Source: Clostridium_AW sp040797845 (lineage in GTDB: Bacteria; Bacillota; Clostridia; Clostridiales; Clostridiaceae). From it: a stretch of DNA of 64,000 bases. The stretch lies in contig JBFNFA010000010.1 in assembly GCA_040797845.1 (NCBI GenBank), positions 62,001 through 126,000 of the forward strand, read 5' to 3'. The notes beneath the pieces are model-generated. The model was not told the DNA's origin. It searched no databases and saw only the letters and a program-made list of their open reading frames with translations. The position numbers and the translations under genes are program-made. Of this stretch, positions 25,427 through 34,393 are shown piece by piece; position 1 is the stretch's first letter; the number at the start of each line of letters is the position of its first letter.

Positions 25427-26800
25427 TTAATCAAATGGTATATGCTGACCTATTTTTTGATCGTATTTATTTAAAACCATAGTTCTCATTAAAATTATAT
25501 AAAGAACAACACTTAGTCCAAATCCTATAAAGAAAGCATAATCACTAAATACCATAGCAACACCAAAAGATATAAAAAGAGATATCATCCCTGCTGGATT
25601 AAAATTATTTTTATAGGTATACTGTCCACCTTCCTCATATAAGTCTTTAACATTTAATTTTTGTTTCCTTATGATATAATAATCTGTTATCATTATACCT
25701 ACTATTGGCCCTAACAAACCAGATGTTATAGCCTGAAATTGAACAAGATAATTTCCAAACTTCCAAGGTAAAATAACAATTCCTATAATACCTGAAATTA
25801 TTGTAGAAGTTACAAAATTTAGTTTAGGAAATATATTAAGCATTATGTATGCTGGTGGTAATAAGTTAGCTGCCGTATTAGTAGACCACTGTGCAAAAAC
25901 TATTGTCAAAAAACAAAATGCTAGAACTACAGGCTTGGAACTACCAAAGCTTTCTATAACTACATCTATAGGATTCCATGTACCGGTTAATATTCCTGCG
26001 GTCATACCGACTAACAATATTGCAGTACCCACTAAAACAAGACCTAATATTTGAGCTATTATGGAGTTTTTATTTCTTTGGAAGAAACTCTGATTTTCAT
26101 AGTTTTCACTTCTCTTTAAGCTCCTAGTTAAATCAGGGCTATTCAAAGCCATTGTAATCCATCCCCCTGCAATCCCCATCACCGCAAAGGAAAAGGGTGC
26201 TGTATTATCTCCTGGAGTAGCTAATATATCAACAATAGTAACATTATGGGTTTTAAGCAACCAAAACATCATAGCTCCTAATACTATTGCTAAAGTAGGT
26301 ATGGCAATCCAATCAAATTTAGCCATAGCCTTCAATCCATAGATTGCATTAATTATTTGAATTGCACCAAAAAGTATAATTAATAATGTAACATTCGAAT
26401 ATCCAATTAACATTTTCATAACTTCATTTAACGCTATTGCACCAACCCAAGTTTGAAATCCAAACCAGAAAAAGCAAGGTATAGCCCTTATAAATCCAGC
26501 TATATATGAACCCTTATATCCAAAACAAGCTCGAGTATATACTGCAAAAGGTACTCCATATTTAATTCCAATATCCCCTGTTAATACTAACAGACCAGTA
26601 ACCATTAAATATGCAACAAGTATAGCATATATAATTTTCATAGGTGACAATCCTGGATAAAGTTGGGCACCTATAGCAAAACCAGCAATATTAATAGTCA
26701 TACCAGACCAAAGCAATGTAAAATCTAATAAAGATATATCTCTTTCCGAATCTTTCGTTGGTAAAAGTTCTGGACTTGTAAGAGAATTTTTAATTTCCAT
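25427..26800 (-). CDS. NCS1-family nucleobase/hydantoin-type permease
   Basis: 457 residues, about 12 transmembrane segments. The N-terminus DISLLDFTLLWSGMTINIAGF and the substrate-site segments FWFGFQTWVGA (near residue 115) and GGWITMALNSPDLTR (near 215) are those of NCS1 transporters, including the conserved Trp and Gln known from Mhp1. This family takes up purines, cytosine, allantoin, uracil or hydantoins with sodium or protons. It starts 105 bp after the hyuA stop, so it is probably co-transcribed. The substrate is unproven; a cyclic ureide or purine fits its neighbours. Confidence 0.9.
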   Translation of the reverse strand: MEIKNSLTSPELLPTKDSERDISLLDFTLLWSGMTINIAGFAIGAQLYPGLSPMKIIYAILVAYLMVTGLLVLTGDIGIKYGVPFAVYTRACFGYKGSYIAGFIRAIPCFFWFGFQTWVGAIALNEVMKMLIGYSNVTLLIILFGAIQIINAIYGLKAMAKFDWIAIPTLAIVLGAMMFWLLKTHNVTIVDILATPGDNTAPFSFAVMGIAGGWITMALNSPDLTRSLKRSENYENQSFFQRNKNSIIAQILGLVLVGTAILLVGMTAGILTGTWNPIDVVIESFGSSKPVVLAFCFLTIVFAQWSTNTAANLLPPAYIMLNIFPKLNFVTSTIISGIIGIVILPWKFGNYLVQFQAITSGLLGPIVGIMITDYYIIRKQKLNVKDLYEEGGQYTYKNNFNPAGMISLFISFGVAMVFSDYAFFIGFGLSVVLYIILMRTMVLNKYDQKIGQHIPFD

Positions 26801-26905
26801 ATTTATTCCTCCTATTTAATTAAATAAGACATAGTTCTAAATTTATTTATTTTTTATTTCTTTTTATATTTTTTCTTTTTCACATACCACATAATTTAAA
26901 GTAAA

Positions 26906-28333
26906 CTATAAGCTAAATTTTTCTAATATTTCTTTATCAATTTTTCTCTTTATAAATCTTCCTTCACCTTTGTTACCATGAAACTCACCATTTTCAACTA
27001 TAACTTTCCCTCTAGCTATTGTCATTATTGGATATCCTTTCACCTTCATTCCCTCATGTAAACAATAATCTATATTATTGTGAAGAATTTCATGAGATAA
27101 AATCACTTCTTTATCCATATCAACTATGACAATGTCCGCATCACTTCCTGGAGCTAATATGCCCTTTTGTGGGTAGCATCCATAAAGCTTTGCAATGTTA
27201 GTGCTTGTTATCTCACACAATTTATTTATTGATATTCTTCCTTTTGACACTCCTTCTGATAATAATATAGGTAATCTTATCTCAGTTCCTGAAAGTCCAT
27301 TTACTACTTTAGTAAAATCAGGTATTATATTGCCTTTATCATCTTTTTCTAAAAACATGGATTTCTCTTCTTTTGAATATGTACAATCATCTGAACCAGT
27401 AATAGATATTATTCCTTCTTGTATACCCCTCCAAAGATTTTCTGCTTCCTCTTTTGTTCTTAATGGAGGGGAACAAATAGCCAAATGACCATTTTCCAAA
27501 TTTTCATATATGTCCTTAAAAATAGTTAAATAATGAGGACATGTCTCTATATATATTGGATATCTGCTATTTTGAGCCTGTTTTGCAGCCTCCAAAGCTT
27601 CCCTATTAGTTGTATGAACTATGCATAACGCATTTCCTACATATTTAGAAAAGTATATAGACCTACTCACCGCTTCAGCTTCACATAATATAGGTTTAGC
27701 TTCTGCAAATTTGGGCCAGCTCAAGTCTCCTTCTTCTTTAAACTTTTCAATATTTAATTCTGCTATAGCATTGCTCTCAGCATGGACCATTGGAAGTACA
27801 TTTAATTCCTTCGACTTATTAAATACTCTTATTAATGTCTCATCTTCAGACATAACCCCTTCTTTTTTATATGTCATAAACATTTTAAATGAAGGACATC
27901 CGTACTCTACGATTTTCTCTATTTCATCTATTATATTTTGTGGTGCTTCAACGAATTTACCATGTATACTGTAGTCGATAGCTGATTTGCTCATTTCTTT
28001 ATGTCTTTCTTTAACAGCTTCCAATACAGATTTACCTTTAAATGTATTAGTGAAGTCCATCATCATGGTAACTCCACCAAAGGCTGCAGATATACTTTGA
28101 GTATAAAAATCATTTGCCCCAAAGCATCCCTGGAAAGGCGCTTCTACATGCATATGAGCATCTATGATTCCTGGTAATATATATTTCCCCTCTGCATCAA
28201 CTACTCTTTTGCTATTGTCAAATTCTTCTCCTAACCCTATTGATTTTATTTTTCCATTCTTGATACCTATATGAGCCTTAACTGTAGAAGAGGGAGATAC
28301 TACATACCCATTTTTGATTGTTAAATCATACAT
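26906..28333 (-). CDS. hyuA: Dihydropyrimidinase/hydantoinase family amidohydrolase
   Basis: 475 residues, full-length cyclic amidohydrolase. Metal ligands are visible: GIIDAHMHVEAPF (HxH), the carbamylated-lysine region PSFKMFMTYKKEG, MVHAESN, IVHTTNREA and the catalytic Asp in GSDDCTYSKEEK. It opens hydantoin or dihydropyrimidine rings, or, in urate-degrading clusters, a purine-derived ring intermediate. It is the first gene of hyuA-permease, with a -24/-12 promoter 64 bp upstream and activator sites beyond. The symbol follows the E. coli cluster; the true substrate is inferred. ygeW, ygfK, ssnA and xanthine dehydrogenase genes are not in the window. Confidence 0.88.
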   Translation of the reverse strand: MYDLTIKNGYVVSPSSTVKAHIGIKNGKIKSIGLGEEFDNSKRVVDAEGKYILPGIIDAHMHVEAPFQGCFGANDFYTQSISAAFGGVTMMMDFTNTFKGKSVLEAVKERHKEMSKSAIDYSIHGKFVEAPQNIIDEIEKIVEYGCPSFKMFMTYKKEGVMSEDETLIRVFNKSKELNVLPMVHAESNAIAELNIEKFKEEGDLSWPKFAEAKPILCEAEAVSRSIYFSKYVGNALCIVHTTNREALEAAKQAQNSRYPIYIETCPHYLTIFKDIYENLENGHLAICSPPLRTKEEAENLWRGIQEGIISITGSDDCTYSKEEKSMFLEKDDKGNIIPDFTKVVNGLSGTEIRLPILLSEGVSKGRISINKLCEITSTNIAKLYGCYPQKGILAPGSDADIVIVDMDKEVILSHEILHNNIDYCLHEGMKVKGYPIMTIARGKVIVENGEFHGNKGEGRFIKRKIDKEILEKFSL

Positions 28334-28396
28334 ATCAATATCCTCCTTAATTTATAAAATAATATTGTGAAAATTAAATATTTTCTGATATATAAG

Positions 28397-28412
28397 AGCA
28401 AACTTCATACCA
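28397..28412 (-). promoter_or_regulatory. Sigma-54 (-24/-12) promoter of hyuA-permease
   Basis: TGGTATGAAGTTTGCT on the minus strand fits TGGCAYRN4TTGCW with one change (C to T at the fourth position) and the same GG-to-GC spacing as the ridA promoter. Confidence 0.75.
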
Positions 28413-28514
28413 ATTCCTTATAATGCTATATTTATTTATGCCATATCTTGAATTCACTTGTGCTTCATCACTATAAAATGATAAATTACAAAATTTTAAT
28501 ATATAATATAAAAA

Positions 28515-28561
28515 AAGCTTATTATCAATTTGAAAAAAATTATCAAATCGATAATAAGCTT
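28515..28561 (-). terminator. Terminator after tyrS, overlapping the hyuA activator pair
   Basis: Stem AAGCTTATTATC / GATAATAAGCTT continued by ATTTGA / TCAAAT after one mismatch, then seven Ts on the minus strand. It lies 75 bp after the tyrS stop. The stem arms contain the activator-like palindromes at 28522-28554. Confidence 0.72.
28522..28554. promoter_or_regulatory. Paired palindromic activator sites upstream of hyuA
   Basis: TTATCAATTTGAAAA (half-degenerate) and TTATCAAATCGATAA with centres exactly 18 bp apart, the same spacing as the ridA pair, about 143-161 bp before the predicted hyuA transcript start. Confidence 0.6.
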
Positions 28562-28610
28562 ATAAAGCATTAGTTTTCCAACTCTTCATTGAGTTTTTCA
28601 TTAATATTTC

Positions 28611-28625
28611 TTATCATAATGATAA
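28611..28625. promoter_or_regulatory. Third palindromic activator site upstream of hyuA
   Basis: Perfect palindromic arms TTATCATAATGATAA, centred 71 bp upstream of the nearer pair member; the ridA region has its third site 67 bp upstream. Confidence 0.7.
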
Positions 28626-28636
28626 ACTCATTATAT

Positions 28637-29857
28637 TTATTCAAGCACTATTCTATTATAATTTTTCTTTCCTCTTCTAATTATAATACTACCATCTATG
28701 AAATCATCCTCTGTAACTATTAAGTTTACATCTGTAACTTTGTTATCATTTATATTTAATCCACCCTGCTGTATTAATCTTCTTCCTTCTCCCTTTGATG
28801 GAATTATTTTTGTTTCAACAAGAATATCAAGTAATGAGGAATTTAATTTATCTCTTGTAATATATGATGTTGGAACGTTGCTCATATCCTTTCCAGCACC
28901 AAATAGAGCCTCTGAAGCTTCCTTGGATCTTTGTGCTTCTTCCTCTCCATGAATTAACTTAGTAACTTCATATGCAAGAACTTTTTTAGCTTCATTTATT
29001 TCTGAGCCTTCTAATGCACCTAATCTTCTTACTTCATCCATTGGTAAGAATGTTAATAGAGCCAGACATTTTTCTACATCTGCATCATCAACATTTCTCC
29101 AATATTGATAGAATTCATAAGGAGTAGTCTTTTCTTTATCTAACCATAATGCACCATTAACAGTTTTACCCATTTTGTTTCCTTCACTATTAGTTAGCAA
29201 AGTACAAGTCATTGCAAAAGCAGGTTTTCCTTCTTTTCTTCTGATCAAATCTGCTCCTGCCAACATGTTACTCCATTGATCATCTCCACCTAATTGCATA
29301 ACACAATCATGTCTTCTAAATAGTTCTAAAAAGTCGTATCCCTGCATTAACATATAGTTAAATTCTAAGAACGAAAGACCCTTTTCTAATCTCTGTTTAA
29401 AACACTCTGCAGTTAACATTCTATTTACTGAAAAGTGAACTCCTATTTCTCTTATAAATTCTACATAGTTTAAATTTAATAACCAATCTGCATTATTAGC
29501 CATTATAGCTTTGCCATCATCAAATTCTATAAATCTTGATAATTGACTTTTTATACAAGCTACATTGTTATCTATGGATTCCTTTGAAAGCATCTTTCTC
29601 ATATCAGTCTTTCCTGAAGGATCCCCTACCATGACAGTTCCTCCACCTACTAAAGCTATAGGTCTATGTCCAGCCTTTTGCATATGGGACATCATCATAA
29701 GTGGTAAAAAGTGTCCTATATGAAGACTTTCAGCCGTAGGATCAAAACCTATATAAAAAGTTATCTTTTCCTTAGATAACAATTCTTTTATTTCATCTTC
29801 ATGAGTAGTTTGTTTTATATATCCTCGTTCTAATAATATGTCGTATACATTACTCAT
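28637..29857 (-). CDS. tyrS: Tyrosyl-tRNA synthetase
   Basis: 406 residues. Class I signature HIGH in FDPTAESLHIGHFLP near residue 45, and the KMSKS-equivalent GNKMGKTVNG near residue 230. A C-terminal S4 RNA-binding domain follows (GEGRRLIQQGGLNINDNKV). It charges tRNA-Tyr in the cytosol. The leader is short with a plain promoter and, unusually for a clostridial tyrS, no T-box motif. A second tyrosyl-tRNA synthetase may exist elsewhere. Confidence 0.97.
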   Translation of the reverse strand: MSNVYDILLERGYIKQTTHEDEIKELLSKEKITFYIGFDPTAESLHIGHFLPLMMMSHMQKAGHRPIALVGGGTVMVGDPSGKTDMRKMLSKESIDNNVACIKSQLSRFIEFDDGKAIMANNADWLLNLNYVEFIREIGVHFSVNRMLTAECFKQRLEKGLSFLEFNYMLMQGYDFLELFRRHDCVMQLGGDDQWSNMLAGADLIRRKEGKPAFAMTCTLLTNSEGNKMGKTVNGALWLDKEKTTPYEFYQYWRNVDDADVEKCLALLTFLPMDEVRRLGALEGSEINEAKKVLAYEVTKLIHGEEEAQRSKEASEALFGAGKDMSNVPTSYITRDKLNSSLLDILVETKIIPSKGEGRRLIQQGGLNINDNKVTDVNLIVTEDDFIDGSIIIRRGKKNYNRIVLE

Positions 29858-29904
29858 TTATACTACCTCCCCTGGTATATTTTATGTATTTATTTCTTCT
29901 TTAT

Positions 29905-29933
29905 AGTATATATATAAACGCTCTTTTTATCAA
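29905..29933 (-). promoter_or_regulatory. Predicted sigma-A promoter of tyrS
   Basis: TTGATA, 17-bp spacer, TATACT on the minus strand, about 50 bp before the tyrS start. It leaves no room for a T-box leader. Confidence 0.7.
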
Positions 29934-29937
29934 CTTT

Positions 29938-29978
29938 TACACATAAAAAAAGCCGGATATTGGCCACCAGCTTTTTTT
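29938..29978 (-). terminator. Terminator of the P-loop gene
   Basis: AAAAAAAGC / GCTTTTTTT stem with GG-CC inside, 73 bp after the stop of the P-loop gene; the U-tract is part of the stem. Confidence 0.72.
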
Positions 29979-30050
29979 AAAAACATATAAAAACGTATAA
30001 AATTATCTATATCAATCTACATTATTTTCTCACTAACTAAAATGTTTACA

Positions 30051-30470
30051 TCAAGCACAAACTAAATCAACAACATACTTTTTCATGCAATCAAGCATTT
30101 CTTCTTCATTTACGCTGATTAGAAAATCAACGTCATATTGTTTTTCTAACATTTCTAACTCATAAAATAAATAAGCAGCATCCTCTATATCAAGGTTTAT
30201 AATATTAAATAAACCATCCACAAAAATGGTATCAATATCATAATTACTTGAAAGTATGCCGCATAAAAAGCCATAAAAACTATGGTGATTTCTTAAGTTA
30301 TAGTCGCAAGTTGAAACAAATCTAATATCCCTCTGAAGTTCAAACATGATTCTTTTGTCATCGTCAATAAATACTATATGTCCTTTATTGTCTTCTACCC
30401 TATTATTTGCCATCTCTATCAATGTCTTTGTTTTTCCTGCTCCTCTTTGGGCGCAAAGTACTTGAATCAT
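30051..30470 (-). CDS. Small P-loop ATP-binding protein of unknown function
   Basis: 139 residues. Walker A is QRGAGKTKT at residues 8-16; a Walker-B-like segment is DIDTIFVDGLFN. There are no other recognised domains and no membrane segment. The start is the ATG behind GGGGTGG; a longer frame to 30557 would cover a promoter-like AT region and a terminator hairpin, so I reject it. It is probably a conserved clostridial protein. The fold resembles a thymidine-kinase-like or single-domain nucleotide-binding protein, but I would not name a function. Flanked by terminators on both sides, so monocistronic. Confidence 0.8.
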   Translation of the reverse strand: MIQVLCAQRGAGKTKTLIEMANNRVEDNKGHIVFIDDDKRIMFELQRDIRFVSTCDYNLRNHHSFYGFLCGILSSNYDIDTIFVDGLFNIINLDIEDAAYLFYELEMLEKQYDVDFLISVNEEEMLDCMKKYVVDLVCA

Positions 30471-30542
30471 ATTACCACCCCTAACTATATTTTTTAAGGT
30501 TTTATTAAATAAATTATATAATATTCTGAATTTTTTTGCAAC

Positions 30543-30566
30543 GAAAAAAATGGGCATTTTTGCCCA
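30543..30566 (-). terminator. Terminator of the AlbA_2 gene
   Basis: TGGGCA / TGCCCA stem with a short loop, then ATTTTTTTCG on the minus strand, 27 bp after the stop. Confidence 0.85.
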
Positions 30567-30592
30567 AAAATCTATTTTAATATTACATATTT

Positions 30593-31744
30593 CTACATTT
30601 GCTTAATGCTCCTAACCCCTGGATAAATAATTTTGAAAGAGTTTTCTTTTATTGAGTTTACAAACACTACTTTACCTTTTCCTTTGAAATATCTTTTCAT
30701 TCTTAAAAATCCCCTGCCTGTATTAAAAAATCTATTTTTGTTATCTATAGTTATAAGCTTTTCATATATCCACATATTTCTCTTTAAATATTTACTAGTT
30801 TCTATATCTTTACCATTTATAATTACACCTGGACTCACTAAAACAATACTATTAGGATTTATAACAATTTCTATTTCGTTACAACATAAAGTATAATCTC
30901 TGTAAAGTATTGAATTGGTTAAACCTTCATAAACACCCTTAATAGGATAATTTTTAGGTAAAATTTCTTTTAAGCAATCTTCACTTTTATCTAGCATAGA
31001 CAATAAATCACCAGTTATTATTATATTGTTAGGAAAGTTCTTATTTACGTTGTTTATTATCTTAATCATATTATGGGGAAGAAAAATACTATTATGTTTT
31101 GAAAAGACCAACATTCCCCCTAATGTTGCTACATATTTATTAGAGTCCTTATCAAAAGTAATTATTGAGGCATTCTCCATAAGATTAATTATATTGCTGT
31201 CATTTACTTCAATACTCTTTAAATTAAAATATTTTCCAACTAATCCTCTGTCTATAAAACTTACTTCACTCTTTATTATAGGACATAATTCCACATTTAA
31301 GCTTAAGCTTTCATTTAAAGCAGCTATAATTTCTTCTTTTCTCATAGTATCCGTTGTTGAGCCCCTTCTAATATAAAAAGCTCCATTTTCTCTTAATTGA
31401 TACGGCTTTTGTGACCCATCATATATATTTATTACACCTATTTTTTTATCACCTAAATCTACAAATTCTAATGAAACAGGTATGGGAGGTTCACATCTAG
31501 AGCTTACTATTTGCTGTATTTTTTCCTCATTATAGTTTTTTTCATCTATACCTATAATTTTTTTTGTTTTATCCTCAATTCCTATAATTAAATATCCTCT
31601 GCCACCTCGTGAGTTGGCTATTGCACATATATCCTTCGATAATTCTTTTCTACCACTTTCCATATCCAATTCCAACATTTGTTTAAAATCTAATTTTATT
31701 CCTTCTCCTCTTTTAATTAAGTTCAAAAGTTTTTTACTATCCAT
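30593..31744 (-). CDS. AlbA_2/Schlafen-type nucleic-acid-binding domain protein
   Basis: 383 residues. The N-terminal 150 residues are an AlbA_2 (Schlafen) domain: EGIKLDFKQ near residue 14, IANSRGGRGYLIIGIEDK, and ENGAFYIRRGSTTDTM. The C-terminal half is not a recognised HTH/ATPase of the usual RNA-binding regulator type and may be a clostridium-specific domain. Start ATG behind GAGGG. It follows ger cluster 2 on the same strand, 56 bp after the C-subunit stop without a terminator, so read-through is possible. Function unknown; some AlbA_2 proteins are regulators or defence-linked. Confidence 0.8.
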   Translation of the reverse strand: MDSKKLLNLIKRGEGIKLDFKQMLELDMESGRKELSKDICAIANSRGGRGYLIIGIEDKTKKIIGIDEKNYNEEKIQQIVSSRCEPPIPVSLEFVDLGDKKIGVINIYDGSQKPYQLRENGAFYIRRGSTTDTMRKEEIIAALNESLSLNVELCPIIKSEVSFIDRGLVGKYFNLKSIEVNDSNIINLMENASIITFDKDSNKYVATLGGMLVFSKHNSIFLPHNMIKIINNVNKNFPNNIIITGDLLSMLDKSEDCLKEILPKNYPIKGVYEGLTNSILYRDYTLCCNEIEIVINPNSIVLVSPGVIINGKDIETSKYLKRNMWIYEKLITIDNKNRFFNTGRGFLRMKRYFKGKGKVVFVNSIKENSFKIIYPGVRSIKQM

Positions 31745-31800
31745 ATTAATTTACCCTCATACAATAATTACTAGTTACTTTAATTATATTATATCATATA

Positions 31801-32907
31801 TTAATAAAATCCCTGACTAGTAGATGAACCTTCTATTATAACTTTTACATTTAATTCTAATGTAGTTTTTTCTAATATATTCTCTGAATTTGCATGAGGA
31901 TACCTAATTTTGAAGTCCCTCTCTAAATTAAATATATCTAAATTATTATTTTTATATGTTTCAAACACATCTTTAGTCGCTCTTATAATATTATCTTCAG
32001 CCCCTGTAGAAATCTTTTCTAAATTTTCAGGAGTAAAATTTAACTTAGCTTGAGTTTCTGCAAGATTAGTTCTTACCTTAATCGTTTTAATTAACTTTAA
32101 GTTTTCTCCATCATACTCCATATTAGTTTTGGTTCTGCTATTTCTTATTTCTAAAGTTACATACTTATTTTCTCCATCCGAATAAGGAACTTCTAAAGTT
32201 CCAGTCTTAACTCTATTAATAAGAAAATTATATCCTTGACTCTGATGTAGCGGCATCTCAGTCACTAATTTATCATCTTTCATTATGGCCCCACCGTTGA
32301 TAGTTAACAACTCTTCTAGTTGATCTTTGCTCATTTCCAATAAGGTTATTACACTAGTGTGGCCAGGCTTTGCTCTTTCATTTAAATAGTCATTTATGGT
32401 AAGCTTTATGGCTCTTGAAGATGTTCCTATATTATCTATTAAATCTGTTATAAATAATCCTATATATTCTTCTGATTTTATATGAGCACTCAACAGTCTT
32501 TGCACGTCACCTCTGTATACAGCTACATATTGTCTTAATGTAAATTCTTGATCTCTAACCATATCTATAAAATCATCTATTCCATAAGCTGCTGCCCTCT
32601 CTGTAAATATTAAAGCCTTATTTTGTGTACCATTTATTTTATAGCTAGTAGATAAGGCTATAGTTCTTATAGCTTCGAAAATAGTTTTCCCATTTCCTTT
32701 ATATATAATTCTCTCCCCTTTTTCCGATCCACTTCTAGCACTTCTATAAGGCTTAAATGTCTCCACATATACTATAGGGTTATTATCTTCGTCAATGTCA
32801 ATTATAATACTAGTAGAAAATAATACTCTATTTATATCTGTATAGTTAAAACAGCCATTTAGCAAGAAACACATACATAATATTAAACTAACTAATATTT
32901 TCTTCAT
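31801..32907 (-). CDS. Germinant receptor lipoprotein, GerAC family (cluster 2)
   Basis: 368 residues. Lipoprotein signal MKKILVSLILCMCFLLNGC. The body has the Ger(x)C pattern: FSTSIIIDIDEDNNPIVYVETFKP, the IYKGNGKTIFEAIRTIALSTSYKI block, and a C-terminal domain ending in ELNVKVIIEGSS. It overlaps the A-subunit gene by 20 bp, indicating coupling. It is the C subunit of the second receptor in the window; there is little gap to the following AlbA_2 gene. Confidence 0.92.
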   Translation of the reverse strand: MKKILVSLILCMCFLLNGCFNYTDINRVLFSTSIIIDIDEDNNPIVYVETFKPYRSARSGSEKGERIIYKGNGKTIFEAIRTIALSTSYKINGTQNKALIFTERAAAYGIDDFIDMVRDQEFTLRQYVAVYRGDVQRLLSAHIKSEEYIGLFITDLIDNIGTSSRAIKLTINDYLNERAKPGHTSVITLLEMSKDQLEELLTINGGAIMKDDKLVTEMPLHQSQGYNFLINRVKTGTLEVPYSDGENKYVTLEIRNSRTKTNMEYDGENLKLIKTIKVRTNLAETQAKLNFTPENLEKISTGAEDNIIRATKDVFETYKNNNLDIFNLERDFKIRYPHANSENILEKTTLELNVKVIIEGSSTSQGFY

Positions 32908-34300
32908 TTAAATCATCCTTGCCTATATTTTTAGATATATCTTCTAAATCTCCTCTAAATAAAACATCCCTGAATTTAAATTCTTTAGATGTTCCTAATG
33001 GATATAAATAAGGATATCCCACTGACTCTAAACTAGATATATGAGCCACAAAAGTAAGCATTATTATATAAAATCCAGGTAATCCTAAAAGGGAAGAGAA
33101 TAAAACTATTATTATACTCCAGGCGGCAATAGGTCCATATAACTTAGGCACTAAAAAAGAACATATAGAAGATACCGCTATAATTATTAGCCCTATTTGT
33201 GATGCTAAACCAGCACCTATGGCTGCCTGACCGAGAATAAGAGCTCCTACTATACTAGCCGCTTGCCCTATTGGTTGAGGTAGCCTTATTCCAGATTCTC
33301 TCAATATTGCAAAGAAAAACATCATTAAAAACAATTCTACTACTGCCGGGAATGGAACTCCTGCTCTTGATACTGCAAGTCTAAAAACAAAGACAGAGGG
33401 TATTAGAGAAAAATGATAGGTTGTAATAGCTAGATATAATCCTGGCAAAAATGTAGCTATTAAAAAAGCAAACTCCCTTAATATTCTTGCTGCATTAGAA
33501 TAATATTTATTAATATAGTAATCATCTGGCGCTTGAAAATGTTCTATTAAAAAATGTGGTATAGTCATTATAAACGGCGAACCATCCACAATAATTCCTA
33601 TTCTTCCCTCATATAACATTGAACATATTATATCCGCCTTTTCACTATATCCAGTGGTATCAAAAAAAGTTTTATTATTTGAGAATTGTTCTGATATATA
33701 GTTAGATCCCAAAATAAAATCTTGATCTATTTTACTAAGTTTATCTCTTACTTTATTAATTAAATCCTCTTCTGTCACACCTTTTATATATGTCATAACT
33801 ACTACTGTATTTGATTTTTTCCCTATATAGAAACTCTCAAATTTTAAATCAGCGTTTTTTATCCTTCTTCTTATCAATGCTACATTATCCACAAAAGATT
33901 CATTAAACGCTTCTCTAGGTCCCTTTATAACATTTTCTGTTTCACTGGTTGATATGGCTCTCTTACTATAACCTTTGGCTTCACAGCATAATACTTTTTC
34001 ATTGTTTTCTAATATTATCAGCACATCTCCAGATAATATATGTATCATTGCCTCATTAAAATTATTAATATCATCTACAGAATTTGCATGGAGTATTCCT
34101 CTTTTTAAATTATCTATATCTTTTATATTATCTTGATTTTGAATTATTGGAGTAACAATATACTGGCTTATAAAACTAGAGTTGCATAAGTCATCAATAT
34201 ACATTATGTATATTAATCCTATAACCGTTTCAATTTCTCTATATTTTAAATCAAAATTATCCTTTAACTTTTCTTTTATTAATTCAAAATATCTACTCAT
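32888..34300 (-). CDS. Germinant receptor A subunit, GerAA family (cluster 2)
   Basis: 470 residues. Family blocks are NVIKGPREAFNESFVDNVALIRRRIK, MLYEGRIGIIVDGSPFIMTIPHF and the membrane segment SRAGVPFPAVVELFLMMFFFAILRESGIRLPQP. The start is the ATG at 34300; an upstream in-frame GTG at 34309 overlaps the Shine-Dalgarno GGGTG. It is divergent from the B-subunit gene, with an 84-bp shared upstream region, an arrangement unlike cluster 1. A GAATA...AATAATA sequence there could be a sigma-G promoter, at low confidence. Confidence 0.92.
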   Translation of the reverse strand: MSRYFELIKEKLKDNFDLKYREIETVIGLIYIMYIDDLCNSSFISQYIVTPIIQNQDNIKDIDNLKRGILHANSVDDINNFNEAMIHILSGDVLIILENNEKVLCCEAKGYSKRAISTSETENVIKGPREAFNESFVDNVALIRRRIKNADLKFESFYIGKKSNTVVVMTYIKGVTEEDLINKVRDKLSKIDQDFILGSNYISEQFSNNKTFFDTTGYSEKADIICSMLYEGRIGIIVDGSPFIMTIPHFLIEHFQAPDDYYINKYYSNAARILREFAFLIATFLPGLYLAITTYHFSLIPSVFVFRLAVSRAGVPFPAVVELFLMMFFFAILRESGIRLPQPIGQAASIVGALILGQAAIGAGLASQIGLIIIAVSSICSFLVPKLYGPIAAWSIIIVLFSSLLGLPGFYIIMLTFVAHISSLESVGYPYLYPLGTSKEFKFRDVLFRGDLEDISKNIGKDDLNEENIS

Positions 34301-34393
34301 AAATTTCACCCTTGATTATTATTTGTAACTATTAAGAATATTATTCGGCAATTGGTAAATAATATAAATAAAATTTTTTTTAAAGGTGAGTAA

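Noticed and set aside
30471..30557. Longer start of the small P-loop protein
   Set aside because: The extension covers part of the neighbouring terminator hairpin and has no ribosome-binding site; ATG at 30470 has GGGGTGG.
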